Counted from the stretch's first letter, positions 35,634-45,419 are shown. The stretch: DNA of 64,000 nucleotides from UBA2966 sp965242505 (GCA_965242505.1 OZ251449.1:1116001-1180000); one strand, 5' to 3'. A program made the numbers and translations. Notes: generated by a model from the letters alone, not told the origin.

Positions 35634-36691
35634 GAAACAACCGCCCGCGGGGTCGCGTCCGCGAGTTCCCGCGGAACGGCGTAGCTCTTTTCGAGATCGG
35701 CCTGGATGCGTTCGGTGAAGCGGCCCCGAACCAGATCGATCGCGACGCCGATCGCGTTGGCGTATCCCGCGTCGTCGGCGCCGCCGTGGCTCTTCACGGA
35801 GATTCCGTTGAGGCCGACGAACACGGCGCCGTTGTAGGCGCGCGGATCGATCTTCGCCCTCATTCGCCGGAAGGCCGATTTCGCCAGCAGGTAGCCCAGC
35901 TTCGGGGCGGCCCCGCTCTGGAAGGCCTCGCGCATGAAGCTCACGAACATGCTGGAGCCGCCCTCGAGGGCCTTCAACACGGCGTTGCCCGTGAAACCGT
36001 CGGTGACGACAACGTCAACCAGGCCTTCGCAGATGTCGTTTCCCTCGATGAATCCCGCGAACTCGAACCCGAACTCGCCGTCGCGGAGGGCCTCTCCCGC
36101 GGACCGGACCGTGTCGTTGCCCTTGAGCTCCTCCACGCCGACGTTGAGCAGACCCACCGTCGGGCGGTCGATGCCCAGCTCGATCCGGGCGAACGCGGCG
36201 CCCATCACGGCGAACTGAACCAGATTGTCGGCGCCGCACTCGACGTTGGCGCCGAGATCGAGAACGGCGGTCCGTCCCTTCCGCGTCGGGAAGAACGAAA
36301 CCATGGCCGGGCGGTCGATGCTCGGCTGCGTCTTGAGAACGAACTTGGAGATGGCCATCAGGGCGCCGGTATTGCCGGCCGACACGACGCCGCCGGCCAG
36401 CCCCTCCCGCACGGCGTCGATGGCCAGACGCATGCTCGACTCCCGCCCCCGGCGCAAGGCCTGAGAAGGCTTCTCGTCGGCGGCGATGGCATGACCGGTG
36501 TGGCGAACCTCGCAGACCTCTCCGAGACGGCGGAAGCGCGCGAGATAAGGCGCGATCCGGCCCTCGTCGCCGAAGAGCAGGAAGCGCGCGTCGGAATGCC
36601 GGGACCGCGCGATCTCGGCCCCCTCGACGACCATCCCGGGAGCGCTGTCGCCCCCCATGGCATCCAGGGCGATATGCGCGAGAGACGTCAC
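35630..36691 (-). CDS. plsX: Phosphate acyltransferase PlsX
   Basis: 353 residues. Converts acyl-ACP to acyl-phosphate for phospholipid synthesis, peripheral to the inner membrane. Family motifs: IALDAMGGDSAPG at the N-terminus, SAGNTGALMA, LDLGANVEC, VTDGFTGNAVLK. The GTG at 36691 is taken as start because it sits a few residues before ALDAMGGD; the frame upstream is arginine-rich and overlaps rpmF. Followed by fabH with a 4-base overlap. Confidence 0.93.
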   Translation of the reverse strand: MTSLAHIALDAMGGDSAPGMVVEGAEIARSRHSDARFLLFGDEGRIAPYLARFRRLGEVCEVRHTGHAIAADEKPSQALRRGRESSMRLAIDAVREGLAGGVVSAGNTGALMAISKFVLKTQPSIDRPAMVSFFPTRKGRTAVLDLGANVECGADNLVQFAVMGAAFARIELGIDRPTVGLLNVGVEELKGNDTVRSAGEALRDGEFGFEFAGFIEGNDICEGLVDVVVTDGFTGNAVLKALEGGSSMFVSFMREAFQSGAAPKLGYLLAKSAFRRMRAKIDPRAYNGAVFVGLNGISVKSHGGADDAGYANAIGVAIDLVRGRFTERIQADLEKSYAVPRELADATPRAVVS

Positions 36692-36735
36692 CGCGGACCC
36701 GGGATGCGCCTGTCTCGAACGCCAGCCTCGAGACA

Positions 36736-36921
36736 CTAAACGGCGCCGCCCGCCTCGGTCACCTCGCGGTCGCGGTAGTAGCCGCACGCCCGGCACACGT
36801 GATGCGGACGCTTGTACTCGCCGCAATTCGCGCACTCCACATAGGCGGACGGCCTCAACGCGTGATGGGAGCGCCTCATGTTGCGCTTGGATTTCGACAC
36901 TTTCTTCTTGGGTACCGCCAT
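36736..36921 (-). CDS. rpmF: 50S ribosomal protein L32
   Basis: 61 residues: MAVPKKKVSKSKRNMRRSHH start and a zinc ribbon CANCGEY...CRACGYY with four cysteines, so this is the zinc-binding (C+) form. It lies between DUF177 and plsX, the usual order in bacteria. Confidence 0.96.
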   Translation of the reverse strand: MAVPKKKVSKSKRNMRRSHHALRPSAYVECANCGEYKRPHHVCRACGYYRDREVTEAGGAV

Positions 36922-36973
36922 GATTCCTGTCTTTCGTCAGCGACTCGCCGGGGGCGCGCCCGCCCCGCGGCGT

Positions 36974-37546
36974 CTACCGCGCCCGGCTCTTCCCGGAACC
37001 GTCTCCGAGAACGGCGAACGGGCTGTCCGCCGGCCGGCCTTCGTCGACATGCGCGGCATGAGCCTCGAACTCCGCTCCCGGCTTCCTCGGATAGCCGTCC
37101 AGCGACAACGCCAGACGCTCCGCGATCGCCTCCCCGACATCGAACGATCCATCCCGCAGCGTTTCGGGGGGATCGTCTTCCTCGGGATCGAAAACCACCT
37201 CCCGGCCTCCTTCGACGTCGGATTCGGGCACGCAGTCGATCTCGAACCACTCGTCGACGCGCGTCTCCACGGGGTCCAGCGTGACGACGCAGGACTGTAA
37301 CACATCGGCGACGAAATTGACACGCACCCGGACGACCGGCGCGCCGGCGACCCGGCGCGCCCAGACCCGGGCCTCGAGACGCTCTATATCCAGCAACGAG
37401 AAGCGATCCGCCAACCGGCGGCGTTCCGCCGGCTCGCACAGGAACGAGAACTCCGTGTCCCGGTCGGCAAGCCGGTCGGCCCGTATGAGCCGGCTGAATT
37501 CGGGTGGCGATTCGGGGTTCGTATCGGCGACCCGGGACGCAGGCAT
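36974..37546 (-). CDS. DUF177 (YceD-like) domain-containing protein
   Basis: 190 residues. PPEFSRLIRADRLADRDTEFSF start, EARVWARRVAGAPVVRVRV, LQSCVVTLDPVETRVDEWFEIDC in the middle, and an acidic EEDDPPETLRDGSFDVGEAIAERLALSLDGYPRKPG segment match DUF177. The family is linked to ribosomal RNA or ribosome accumulation and almost always precedes rpmF. The ATG at 37546 was chosen since the family motif starts right after it. Confidence 0.88.
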   Translation of the reverse strand: MPASRVADTNPESPPEFSRLIRADRLADRDTEFSFLCEPAERRRLADRFSLLDIERLEARVWARRVAGAPVVRVRVNFVADVLQSCVVTLDPVETRVDEWFEIDCVPESDVEGGREVVFDPEEDDPPETLRDGSFDVGEAIAERLALSLDGYPRKPGAEFEAHAAHVDEGRPADSPFAVLGDGSGKSRAR

Positions 37547-37669
37547 CGCCGACCGCCTCGTCACGTTCGGCCGAGGGCGCCCGCGGCGGCGCGAACACGA
37601 GGCCGGCGCCGACACCGGTCAACCGCCCGTCCCGATTCGGGACATCCGGAATGGCGAGGTCATGCGGGG

Positions 37670-37915
37670 CTACGCCGCGCGCTTGCCGGTAACCGCCTCC
37701 CGCAGCCCTTCGAGCAGCCCTTCCAGCTTCGCCATGCGCTCGCGCAGGCCGGCCAGCCCTTGGTCGACGCGGTCGATGCGCTCGTTGGTCTGGTCGAGAT
37801 GCTTGTCGACCCGGTCGATGCGGGCATCCAGACGAACGCCCTGCCGGAGGATGAGGCCGGCCAAGGACACGCCGACCGCGACAGTCGCCACCAGGTTCGT
37901 GATTTCCATATCCAT
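37670..37915 (-). CDS. Small membrane-anchored coiled-coil protein, unknown function
   Basis: 81 residues. One predicted membrane helix (ITNLVATVAVGVSLAGLIL, about 5-23), then a heptad-like coiled coil (RLDARIDRVDKHLDQTNERIDRVDQGLAGLRERM). The architecture resembles small XhlA or DUF1640-type proteins, but I cannot assign a family. GGGAGGGGAGCC precedes the start. Tiny size, so some doubt remains that it is expressed. Confidence 0.55.
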   Translation of the reverse strand: MDMEITNLVATVAVGVSLAGLILRQGVRLDARIDRVDKHLDQTNERIDRVDQGLAGLRERMAKLEGLLEGLREAVTGKRAA

Positions 37916-37997
37916 CGGGCTCCCCTCCCCCTCGGCGTCCCATCAATAGCACCGGTTCGGCGTATTGTCCATTACGGTCCCGGTTCGGGACACGGAA

Positions 37998-38573
37998 TCA
38001 CCCGGATTCCAGGTCGATCGGGAGATAGTCCGGGAAGCGGACGCGGCCCCGCGCAATCGTCTCGACCGGTTGCGCTCGCAAGCCCTGCGCCGTCGCCCTG
38101 ACGTAGCGGACCATGCCGTCGACGGCGTCTTCCGTTTCGCCGTCCGGGGGGACGGCGAAACGGAAGACGTTTCGGCGCAACGCGCCGGACAAGTCGGCAT
38201 CGCCCGTCGCCAGCGCGGAATCGTAGGCTCGGGACCGCCCGTAGTAGGCCTCGGCCATCGCCTTGACCTTCCTGCCGACGCCGAGGTCGCCGACGCCCAT
38301 CTCCCGCAGGCTCCTGTCCATGTCGACGATCATGGCGTCGAACAAATACTGGGCGATCCGTCTCGCGTCGTCCCCGCCCGCCGTCAACCTGCCGATCACG
38401 AGCCAAGCATGCAACACCACCATCTCGAACCTGCCGTCCACCGTGTCGGGGACGCCCCCGTGAGTATAGAACGACGGCGATCTGGCCTGGCGCACGACCT
38501 CGTCGTACAACCACCGCGCGACTCCGCGCTCGCGCCTCTTTCGACGACCGAAGTCGAGCATGAAGCCGAGCAT
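37998..38573 (-). CDS. Ubiquinol-cytochrome c chaperone family protein (CBP3-like)
   Basis: 191 residues. RSPSFYTHGGVPDTVDGRFEMVVLHAWLVIGRL is the diagnostic CBP3 segment, with DAMIVDMDRSLREMGVGDLGVGRKVKAMAEAYYGR after it. The mitochondrial homologue assists cytochrome b/bc1 assembly; the bacterial role is assumed to be similar. GGGAGGCGAC lies just before the ATG at 38573. It is divergent from bamE across 141 bases. Confidence 0.88.
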   Translation of the reverse strand: MLGFMLDFGRRKRRERGVARWLYDEVVRQARSPSFYTHGGVPDTVDGRFEMVVLHAWLVIGRLTAGGDDARRIAQYLFDAMIVDMDRSLREMGVGDLGVGRKVKAMAEAYYGRSRAYDSALATGDADLSGALRRNVFRFAVPPDGETEDAVDGMVRYVRATAQGLRAQPVETIARGRVRFPDYLPIDLESG

Positions 38574-38714
38574 GTCGCCTCCCGCGATGAACTCGTGGCC
38601 GGTGGCCCGGACGGCGGATTGACACACTCGACCGGCCGGTGCAAGGTTCGGGTCGGCGGCCGACGGGGCGAACGAGCGCCCCGGAACCTGGGTGGAATAG
38701 CGGGAACCGTCCGT

Positions 38715-39164
38715 ATGTCGTCCCTCCGAGGATACATCGCGTTCGGCCTGATGGCCGGGTTGCTGGGCGCCGGCTGCGCGCCGATCCAGAACGTCCGCGG
38801 CTACGTCATCGACGATGCGCGGATCGCCGGGATCGAGAGCGGCGTGGACGACAAGAACAGCGTCCTGGACATGCTCGGTTCGCCCTCGAACGTATCCACG
38901 TTCGGCGCCGACACCTGGTATTACGTCACCCGGAAAACCGAACGTCTGGCCTTCTTCGAGGAGAAGGTCCTCGATCAACGCGTGGTGGCCATCGAGTTCG
39001 ACGAATCGGGCGTCGTCGCCGGGATCGAGCGCTACGAGGCGGAGGACGCGCGCCCGGTCGCGATGAACGAGCGGGTCACGCCCACGCGCGGCAAGCAGTT
39101 GAGCCTGATGCAGCAGCTGTTCGGGAACCTCGGGCGGTTCAACACCGGCGACGGAACCGAATAG
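38715..39164 (+). CDS. bamE: Outer membrane protein assembly factor BamE (SmpA/OmlA)
   Basis: 149-residue lipoprotein. Signal with lipobox LLGAGC, cysteine at position 21. The mature part has RGYVIDDARIAGIESGVDDKNSVLDMLGSPSNVSTFGADTWYYV, the SmpA/OmlA pattern. It helps the BamA complex insert beta-barrel proteins into the outer membrane, and so matters for the giant autotransporter in this window. Convergent with hppA. Confidence 0.92.
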   Translation: MSSLRGYIAFGLMAGLLGAGCAPIQNVRGYVIDDARIAGIESGVDDKNSVLDMLGSPSNVSTFGADTWYYVTRKTERLAFFEEKVLDQRVVAIEFDESGVVAGIERYEAEDARPVAMNERVTPTRGKQLSLMQQLFGNLGRFNTGDGTE

Positions 39165-39190
39165 ACGCTCCCGGGCGGGGCGCGGCCGCG

Positions 39191-41275
39191 CTAATGCGCC
39201 AGCGCGGCCAGCAACAGCAACGCGACGATATTGGTGATCTTGATCATCGGGTTCACGGCGGGTCCGGCCGTGTCCTTGTAGGGATCGCCGACGGTATCGC
39301 CGGTCACGGCCGCCTTGTGCGCCTCGGATCCCTTCCCTCCGTGATGGCCGTCCTCGATGAACTTCTTGGCGTTGTCCCAGGCGCCGCCTCCGGCGGTCAT
39401 CGAGATGGCGACGAACAACCCGGTGACGATCACGCCCATGAGCATCGCGCCGACGGCCGCGAAGGCTTCCGCCTGGCCGGCTATCGCGAGAATGACGGCG
39501 TAGAGGACGATCGGCGCCAGAACGGGCAGCAGCGAGGGGACCACCATCTCCTTGATGGCGGCGGCGGTCAGCATATCGACGGCGCGCGCGTACTCGGGCT
39601 TGCCGGCGCCCTCCATGATCCCCGCGATCTCCCGGAACTGGCGGCGGACCTCGACAACCACCGCGCCCGCCGCGCGCCCCACGGCGGTCATGGCCAGCGC
39701 GCCGAACGTGTAGGGCAACATTCCGCCGACGAAGAGGCCCACCACGACATAGGGGTTCGACAGGGTGAATTCGACGGCCACGTCGGAGAAGAAGGCCTTC
39801 AGGTCTTCGGTGTACGCGGCGAAGAGGACGAGCGCGGCGAGGCCCGCGGACCCGATCGCGTAGCCCTTGGTCACGGCTTTCGTGGTGTTGCCCACGGCGT
39901 CGAGCGCGTCGGTGGTCTTGCGGACCTCGGCGTCGAGATCCGCCATCTCGGCGATCCCGCCCGCGTTGTCCGTCACCGGACCGTAGGCATCGAGCGCCAC
40001 CACCATCCCGGCGAGCGCCAGCATGGCGGTAACGGCGACGGCGATGCCGAACAGCCCGGCCAGCGAGAAGGCGCTGACGATGCCGGCGCAGATGATCAGG
40101 GCCGGCGGCGCGGTCGCCTCCATCGAAATGGCGAGGCCCTGGATGACGTTCGTGCCGTGGCCCGTTTCCGAGGCGCTGGCGATGCTGCGCACGGGGCGAA
40201 AACCGGTCCCGGTGTAGTACTCGGTGACCCAGATGATGAGGCCCGTGACCGCCAGCCCCACGAGGCTACAGGCGAACAGGGCGCCGCCGCCGACGGACCG
40301 GCCGCCGAGGGAAAAGGCGTTGTCCATCCCGATGACGTAGTCCGTCGCCGGGTAGAACCCGATCGCCGACAGGACGGCCGCCGCCAGGAACCCCTTGTAC
40401 AGCGCGGCCATGATGTTCCCGCTCGACCCGAGGCGCACGAAGAACGTCCCGATCACGGAAGCGACGATGCACACGCCCCCGATGACGAGCGGATAGAGCA
40501 TCATCGACGCCTGCGCGGCGGCGTCGCCGGCGAGGAATATCCAGGCCAGCGCCATGGTGGCGACGACGGTCACCGCGTAGGTCTCGAACAGATCGGCGGC
40601 CATGCCCGCGCAGTCGCCGACGTTGTCGCCCACGTTGTCCGCGATGACCGCGGGGTTGCGCGGATCGTCCTCGGGAATCCCGGCCTCGACCTTGCCGACG
40701 AGGTCGGCACCGACGTCCGCGCCCTTGGTGAAGATGCCGCCGCCCAGCCGCGCGAAGATCGAGATCAGCGACGCCCCGAAGCCCAGGGAAATGAGCGCGT
40801 TGACGATCTCGCGCCCCTCGACCCCCAGCGCCAGGAGCGCGGCGTAGTAGACGGCCACGGCGAGCAGCGCCAGCCCGGCGACGAGCATCCCGGTCACGGC
40901 GCCCGCCCTGAAGGCGATGCCCAGTCCCTGCCGGAGTCCCCGGCGCGACGCCTCCGCCGTGCGCACGTTGGCCCGCACCGAGACGTTCATGCCGATGTAT
41001 CCGGTCGCGGCGGAGAAAATGGCGCCGATCAGGTAACCGACGCCCGAGAATGCTCCGAGGAAGACGAACACGAGGACGCAGACCACGACGCCGACGACGG
41101 CGATCGCGCGGTACTGGCGGTTGAGATAGGCCCCGGCACCCTCCTGGACGGCGCCCGCGATCTCCCGCATGCGTTCGTTCCCCGGACTCGCGGCGAGCAC
41201 CGACCGGCTGGCGAACACGCCGTAGAGAATCGCCAGCGCGCCGCAAAGGAAGACGAACCAGAGTTCCGCGGACAT
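39191..41275 (-). CDS. hppA: K+-independent H+-translocating pyrophosphatase
   Basis: 694-residue membrane pump with about 16 helices that couples pyrophosphate hydrolysis to proton export. Substrate-binding DVGADLVGKVE and DNVGDNVGD, and a C-terminal TGDTVGDPYKDTAGPA, are complete. The motif GNTTKA carries Lys where K+-dependent enzymes have Ala, so it is of the K+-independent class. GGAGGAAACACGG precedes the ATG at 41275. Next to the two MFS genes, which may not belong to the same unit. Confidence 0.95.
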   Translation of the reverse strand: MSAELWFVFLCGALAILYGVFASRSVLAASPGNERMREIAGAVQEGAGAYLNRQYRAIAVVGVVVCVLVFVFLGAFSGVGYLIGAIFSAATGYIGMNVSVRANVRTAEASRRGLRQGLGIAFRAGAVTGMLVAGLALLAVAVYYAALLALGVEGREIVNALISLGFGASLISIFARLGGGIFTKGADVGADLVGKVEAGIPEDDPRNPAVIADNVGDNVGDCAGMAADLFETYAVTVVATMALAWIFLAGDAAAQASMMLYPLVIGGVCIVASVIGTFFVRLGSSGNIMAALYKGFLAAAVLSAIGFYPATDYVIGMDNAFSLGGRSVGGGALFACSLVGLAVTGLIIWVTEYYTGTGFRPVRSIASASETGHGTNVIQGLAISMEATAPPALIICAGIVSAFSLAGLFGIAVAVTAMLALAGMVVALDAYGPVTDNAGGIAEMADLDAEVRKTTDALDAVGNTTKAVTKGYAIGSAGLAALVLFAAYTEDLKAFFSDVAVEFTLSNPYVVVGLFVGGMLPYTFGALAMTAVGRAAGAVVVEVRRQFREIAGIMEGAGKPEYARAVDMLTAAAIKEMVVPSLLPVLAPIVLYAVILAIAGQAEAFAAVGAMLMGVIVTGLFVAISMTAGGGAWDNAKKFIEDGHHGGKGSEAHKAAVTGDTVGDPYKDTAGPAVNPMIKITNIVALLLLAALAH

Positions 41276-41400
41276 CCGTGTTTCCTCCAATCTTTCCAGG
41301 ACCTTGAGCGGTTCCGGCGCGACCGGCCGCGCCCGTCCCGGCCGCGCGGACCATAGGGGAGCGCGGAGTCGAACGCAACACGAGCGCCGATGGCGGGATT

Positions 41401-42618
41401 TCAGCTTCGCGCGCGGAGATCCGGCGCCAGCGTGCCCTCCCGGAAGGCCAGCCAGACCGTGGCCCCGGCCGTCAACAGAATGACCGGCAGCAGCGTATAG
41501 CCCACGGATTCCCATCCGGTCCCGTAGATGAGAACGCCGGACGAGAAAGCGCCGGCGGCCTGGGCGACGAAGATCAGAAAATCGTTGAATCCCTGGGCCC
41601 TGGACTGCTCCTGGACGGTGCAACATTCGGTGACCAGCACCGTCGCGCCCACGAACAGGAAGCACCAGCCCGCGCCGACCAGGAGACCGCCCCACCAGAA
41701 ATTCCAGAGGTCGATCCCCGACACGACGGCCGCAACCGACCCGAACATCAACACCGCGCCCCACAGCATCAGGTTGTATACGCCATACCTGTCGATCAGC
41801 GCGCCGGTGACGAACCCGGGGAGGAACATCGCGAAGTTGTGCCACCGCATGACGAACGCCGTGTCCGAGAACGGCAGGGAGCAGACGTGCATGGCGACCG
41901 GCGTCCCCATCATCAGCTGGTTCATCGCCCCCCAACCGACCATGCCCGCGATCACCGCGACGACGAAGCGCGGCTGGCGGGCGATTTCGCCCAGGGGGCG
42001 TCCGGTCCGGCGCCGATCCGCCCGCGGCGGCGGCGGTATGTCGATGAAGACGAGAAGAAGGAATTTCAGGTAGGCCAGCGCCGACACGAAGGCGTACGCG
42101 CCCATGAATATCCACGGCGCCAGCAGGTCGCGGCTCCAGTCGGCGCCGTAGGGCCCGAGGACGCCGCTGAACACCCCGCCGGCGAGAACGATGGAGACGG
42201 CGTGGCGCCTGAACCTCCCCGTCGCCACGTCGGCGATCGCGAACCGATAGTACTGGCCGAAGGCGAAGCAGACGCCCATGAACAGCCCGGCGACGCAGAG
42301 GAGCCCGAAACTGCCCGCGGCGACGGACCAGGCACCCAGAACGCCGCCGTGGAAGCCGGCGGCGCCGCCGATCAGGAATCCCGGTCGCCGGCCGATGCGG
42401 CCCATCAGCAGGGAAGCGGGATACGTGGAAAGCGCCGCGCCGGTGATGAACAGGCCGAGCGGCGCGGTGGCGAGAGACGGATCGGGCGCCAGAGCGGCGC
42501 CGACCAGCCCGCTCACCATGACGAAGACCGTGTTGATGCTGAACAGAAGACCTTGGCACGCGGCCAGGATCAGCAGGTTCCTCCCCGTCCTCCCGAGCCG
42601 AATCCGCGCGAACGCCAT
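41401..42618 (-). CDS. MFS transporter (first of tandem pair)
   Basis: 405 residues with a 12-helix pattern of the major facilitator superfamily. GRIGRRPG between helices 2 and 3 is the MFS loop signature; the protein begins IRLGRTGRNLLILAACQGLL. Related to its neighbour at 42671 through AACQ.LL, PAS...GRR.GF, and a GxGWxFxFVG...LL/VTE region, so the pair arose by duplication. Inner-membrane; substrate unknown. The ATG at 42618 is used; the upstream frame is arginine-rich. Confidence 0.85.
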   Translation of the reverse strand: MAFARIRLGRTGRNLLILAACQGLLFSINTVFVMVSGLVGAALAPDPSLATAPLGLFITGAALSTYPASLLMGRIGRRPGFLIGGAAGFHGGVLGAWSVAAGSFGLLCVAGLFMGVCFAFGQYYRFAIADVATGRFRRHAVSIVLAGGVFSGVLGPYGADWSRDLLAPWIFMGAYAFVSALAYLKFLLLVFIDIPPPPRADRRRTGRPLGEIARQPRFVVAVIAGMVGWGAMNQLMMGTPVAMHVCSLPFSDTAFVMRWHNFAMFLPGFVTGALIDRYGVYNLMLWGAVLMFGSVAAVVSGIDLWNFWWGGLLVGAGWCFLFVGATVLVTECCTVQEQSRAQGFNDFLIFVAQAAGAFSSGVLIYGTGWESVGYTLLPVILLTAGATVWLAFREGTLAPDLRARS

Positions 42619-42670
42619 CGAAGACCGTGACGACCGACGATGAACGGACCGCCGCGCCGCCGCCCGCCGG

Positions 42671-43864
42671 TCAGGCCGACTGGCGCGCCGGGCCCGAACG
42701 GCGCCGCCGCAGCAGAAGCCAGACGATCGCGGCCGCCGCGACCGCCAGGAACGGGAGAGCCCCCGCATTCACGGCGTTCCATCCGAACAGGTGCATCAGG
42801 CCGCCCGACGAAAGGGAGGCGCAGGCGACCGCGCCGAACACCATGAAGTCGTTGAGGCCCTGGACCTTGGCCTTCTCGGCCGAGCCGTAGCTCTCGGTCA
42901 GCAGCGTCGTCCCGCCGATGAACATGAAGTTCCACCCGACGCCGAGGAGGAACAGCGCAACCCAGAAATTGTGCGTCTCGACGCCGGCGAGCGCGGCGGC
43001 GATGGCGGCGAGGCAGCAGGCCGCGCCGACGGTCATGACGTTGAGCACCCCGAAGCGGTCGATCAGGTGGCCGGTGAAGAACGACGGCGCGAACATCCCG
43101 ATGACGTGCCATTCGATGACGAAGATCGTGGCGCCGTAGGAGAGGCCGCAGGCGACCATCGCCAGGGGCCCGGCGGTCATGACGAGGTTCATGACCGCGT
43201 ATCCCACCATGGCGCCCAGGGCGGCCACGAAGAAGGCCGGCTGGCGGACGATCTCCGACAGGGGCCGCCCCTTCTCCCTTCGCTCCTCGGCCGTCGGATC
43301 CGGGATCCGCAACCGGCTCAACAGAAGGATCGCCGCCCCCGACAGGACCACGACCGTGAGAAAGGTGCCGAGAAAGACGTAAGGAGCGAACAGGTCTTTC
43401 GTGTATTTCGAGCTCTCGGGTCCCAGAACCCCGCCCACGATCCCGGCGGCCAGAACCCACGAGATCGCCTTCGCCCTGAATTCGGGCGTGGAACTCTCGG
43501 CGGCCGCGAACCGGTACTGCTGGCCGAAGGCGTTCTGGATCCCGAGCATGAACGTGCCCGCGCAGAAGATCCGGAAGTCGGCCGCGTAGAGGGCGAGGCA
43601 GCACACGGCGGCGCCCGCCATGCCGATCGCCGCGCCGCTCATGAATCCCGACCGGCGTCCGACGAGGCGCATCCACTGGGAAGCCGGGATGGTCGAGAGC
43701 GCGACGCCGACGATGTACGTACTGACGGGCAACGTCGCCAGGGCCTTGTTCTCGGCGAGCGAATGGCCGACCAGGCCGGCCAGCGCGATGACCGACACGT
43801 TGACCGTCAACAGGATCGCCTGACATGCCGCCAGGACGGCGACGTTCCGTTTCATCGACCTCAT
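42671..43864 (-). CDS. MFS transporter (second of tandem pair)
   Basis: 397 residues with 12 predicted helices. VGRRSGF, NAFGQQYRFAAAE and the helix-7 region GVGWNFMFIGGTTLLTESYGSAEKAKVQG are all matched in the neighbour gene. GAGGGG lies 7-12 bases before the ATG at 43864; a second ATG three codons on is possible. The pair is inserted between thiL and hppA. Substrate unknown. Confidence 0.85.
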   Translation of the reverse strand: MRSMKRNVAVLAACQAILLTVNVSVIALAGLVGHSLAENKALATLPVSTYIVGVALSTIPASQWMRLVGRRSGFMSGAAIGMAGAAVCCLALYAADFRIFCAGTFMLGIQNAFGQQYRFAAAESSTPEFRAKAISWVLAAGIVGGVLGPESSKYTKDLFAPYVFLGTFLTVVVLSGAAILLLSRLRIPDPTAEERREKGRPLSEIVRQPAFFVAALGAMVGYAVMNLVMTAGPLAMVACGLSYGATIFVIEWHVIGMFAPSFFTGHLIDRFGVLNVMTVGAACCLAAIAAALAGVETHNFWVALFLLGVGWNFMFIGGTTLLTESYGSAEKAKVQGLNDFMVFGAVACASLSSGGLMHLFGWNAVNAGALPFLAVAAAAIVWLLLRRRRSGPARQSA

Positions 43865-43917
43865 CGCGTCCCCTCGCGACCGACCGGGACGCCGTCCCGA
43901 CGCCGGTCCCCACACGT

Positions 43918-44898
43918 TCAAAAGTGTCTGTAACCGGAACAGGTAAGGGATACTTCCTCGTCTTTATCGTCAAGAACGACGACGCCCTCGCCGGGCCGCG
44001 TCCGGCCGATCCGGGTCACCGCCACGCCGCGGTCCCGGGCCAGCGCCTCGACGTCGTCCCGCCGTCTGGACGGGGCGCAGAACAACAGTTCGTAATCGTC
44101 GCCGCCGCCCAGAACCGTCGGGAGGCGCCCGGCGTCGGCGTCGACCGCGGCGCGCGCCGCCGGCGAGAGAGGGACGTCCGCGCTCCGCACCACGGCCCCG
44201 ACGCCCGAGCTCCGACAGATATGGCCGAGGTCGGCCACGAGGCCGTCGGAGACGTCGATGCAGGCGCTCGCCACCCCGCGCAACGCCATGCCCAGCGCGA
44301 TGCGCGGCCGCGGCAGCAGGTAGCGGTCCTCCAGAAAGGCCGCGTCCGCCGCGTCGAGGCCGGGAAGGCCGTCGCGCATGGCGCGCAGGGCCAGCGCGCC
44401 GTCGCCGACGGTTCCGGAGACCCAGACGTCCTCGCCGTCCGCCGCGCCGGATCTCCGCAACGCCGCGCCGTCCGGCACGACGCCGAACGCGGTCAGGGAG
44501 AGGACGAGGACCCCGCGCGTCGAGACGGTATCGCCGCCCGCGAGGTGAACGTCGAACTCCCGCTGGTCCCGCGCGAGGCCCTCGGCGAAGCGCTCGAGCC
44601 ACGCATCGCCGCGCTCGCGCGGCAGGACGAGGGTGAGCAGATAGACATACGGCTCCGCGCCCATGGCTGCGAGGTCCGAGAGGCTCACCCGGAGGAGCTT
44701 GCGCCCGATCAGGTCCGGGGCGTCGTCGGCGCGGAAGTGGACCCCCTCGACCAGCGCGTCGGTCGTCGCCGCGATCCGGCGCCCCGGCGCGGCGTCGAGG
44801 AGCGCCGCGTCGTCGACGAGCGCCAGCCCCGCGCGGTCGCCCCTGGCGAGGGGCGCGAACAGCCCGTCGATGAGATCGAATTCGCCCCGGCGCGTCAC
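43918..44898 (-). CDS. thiL: Thiamine-monophosphate kinase
   Basis: 326 residues. Makes thiamine diphosphate from thiamine monophosphate with ATP. GEFDLIDGLFAPLA start, LVDDAALL and TTDALVEGVHF metal/ATP sites, GDTVST, ACIDVSDGLVADLGH and LGGGDDYELLF are typical. The GTG at 44898 is chosen, because it overlaps the nusB stop as GTGA and gives the usual length. Confidence 0.93.
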   Translation of the reverse strand: MTRRGEFDLIDGLFAPLARGDRAGLALVDDAALLDAAPGRRIAATTDALVEGVHFRADDAPDLIGRKLLRVSLSDLAAMGAEPYVYLLTLVLPRERGDAWLERFAEGLARDQREFDVHLAGGDTVSTRGVLVLSLTAFGVVPDGAALRRSGAADGEDVWVSGTVGDGALALRAMRDGLPGLDAADAAFLEDRYLLPRPRIALGMALRGVASACIDVSDGLVADLGHICRSSGVGAVVRSADVPLSPAARAAVDADAGRLPTVLGGGDDYELLFCAPSRRRDDVEALARDRGVAVTRIGRTRPGEGVVVLDDKDEEVSLTCSGYRHF

Positions 44899-45419
44899 GT
44901 TCGCCCGGACGCCGCCGGCGCGCCCCTCGCGGCGGCCATTTCCCCGCTCCGGTACCTGCGCCCCAGCCGATCGAGAACCGCATTCACGAAACCCGGTTCC
45001 GAACCGTCGAAAAAGGCGTCCGCCAGCTCGACGTATTCGTTGATGACGGCGCGCGCCGGGACGTCGATGCGGGCGATCAGCTCGTAGGTCCCGGCCCTCA
45101 ATATCTGGCGGAGCGTCGTGTCGAGGCGTCCGTAGGACCACCCCCCCGACAAGGCGTCGCCCACGGCGCTCGCGATCTCCGCATCGCGGGCGTCCACCCC
45201 GGACACGACGTCGCGGAAGAAATCGGGGTCGGCCCGCCCGCCGGGGTCTTCTCCGCCCTCTCCGCCTTCCCCGTCCATGCGGAACCCGATGAATTCGTCG
45301 ATCACCGGCCCACGGCCGGCGCCGCCGATCTCGATCTGATAGAGCGCCTGCACGGCGCGCAGCCGGGCCAGTCCCCGCGGGCCGGCCGGCCCGGCGCCGC
45401 CGGCGTCCGCCGCGGTCAC
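44895..45419 (-). CDS. nusB: Transcription antitermination factor NusB
   Basis: 174 residues, RNA-binding partner of NusE in rRNA antitermination. ARLRAVQALYQIEIGG near the start, LRAGTYELIARIDVPARAVINEYVELADAFFDGSEPGFVNAVLDRL at the C-terminus. The GTG start at 45419 overlaps the ribH stop (GTGA), as thiL does with nusB. A polar loop (EGGEGGEDPGGRADPDF) is longer than in E. coli. Confidence 0.92.
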   Translation of the reverse strand: MTAADAGGAGPAGPRGLARLRAVQALYQIEIGGAGRGPVIDEFIGFRMDGEGGEGGEDPGGRADPDFFRDVVSGVDARDAEIASAVGDALSGGWSYGRLDTTLRQILRAGTYELIARIDVPARAVINEYVELADAFFDGSEPGFVNAVLDRLGRRYRSGEMAAARGAPAASGRT

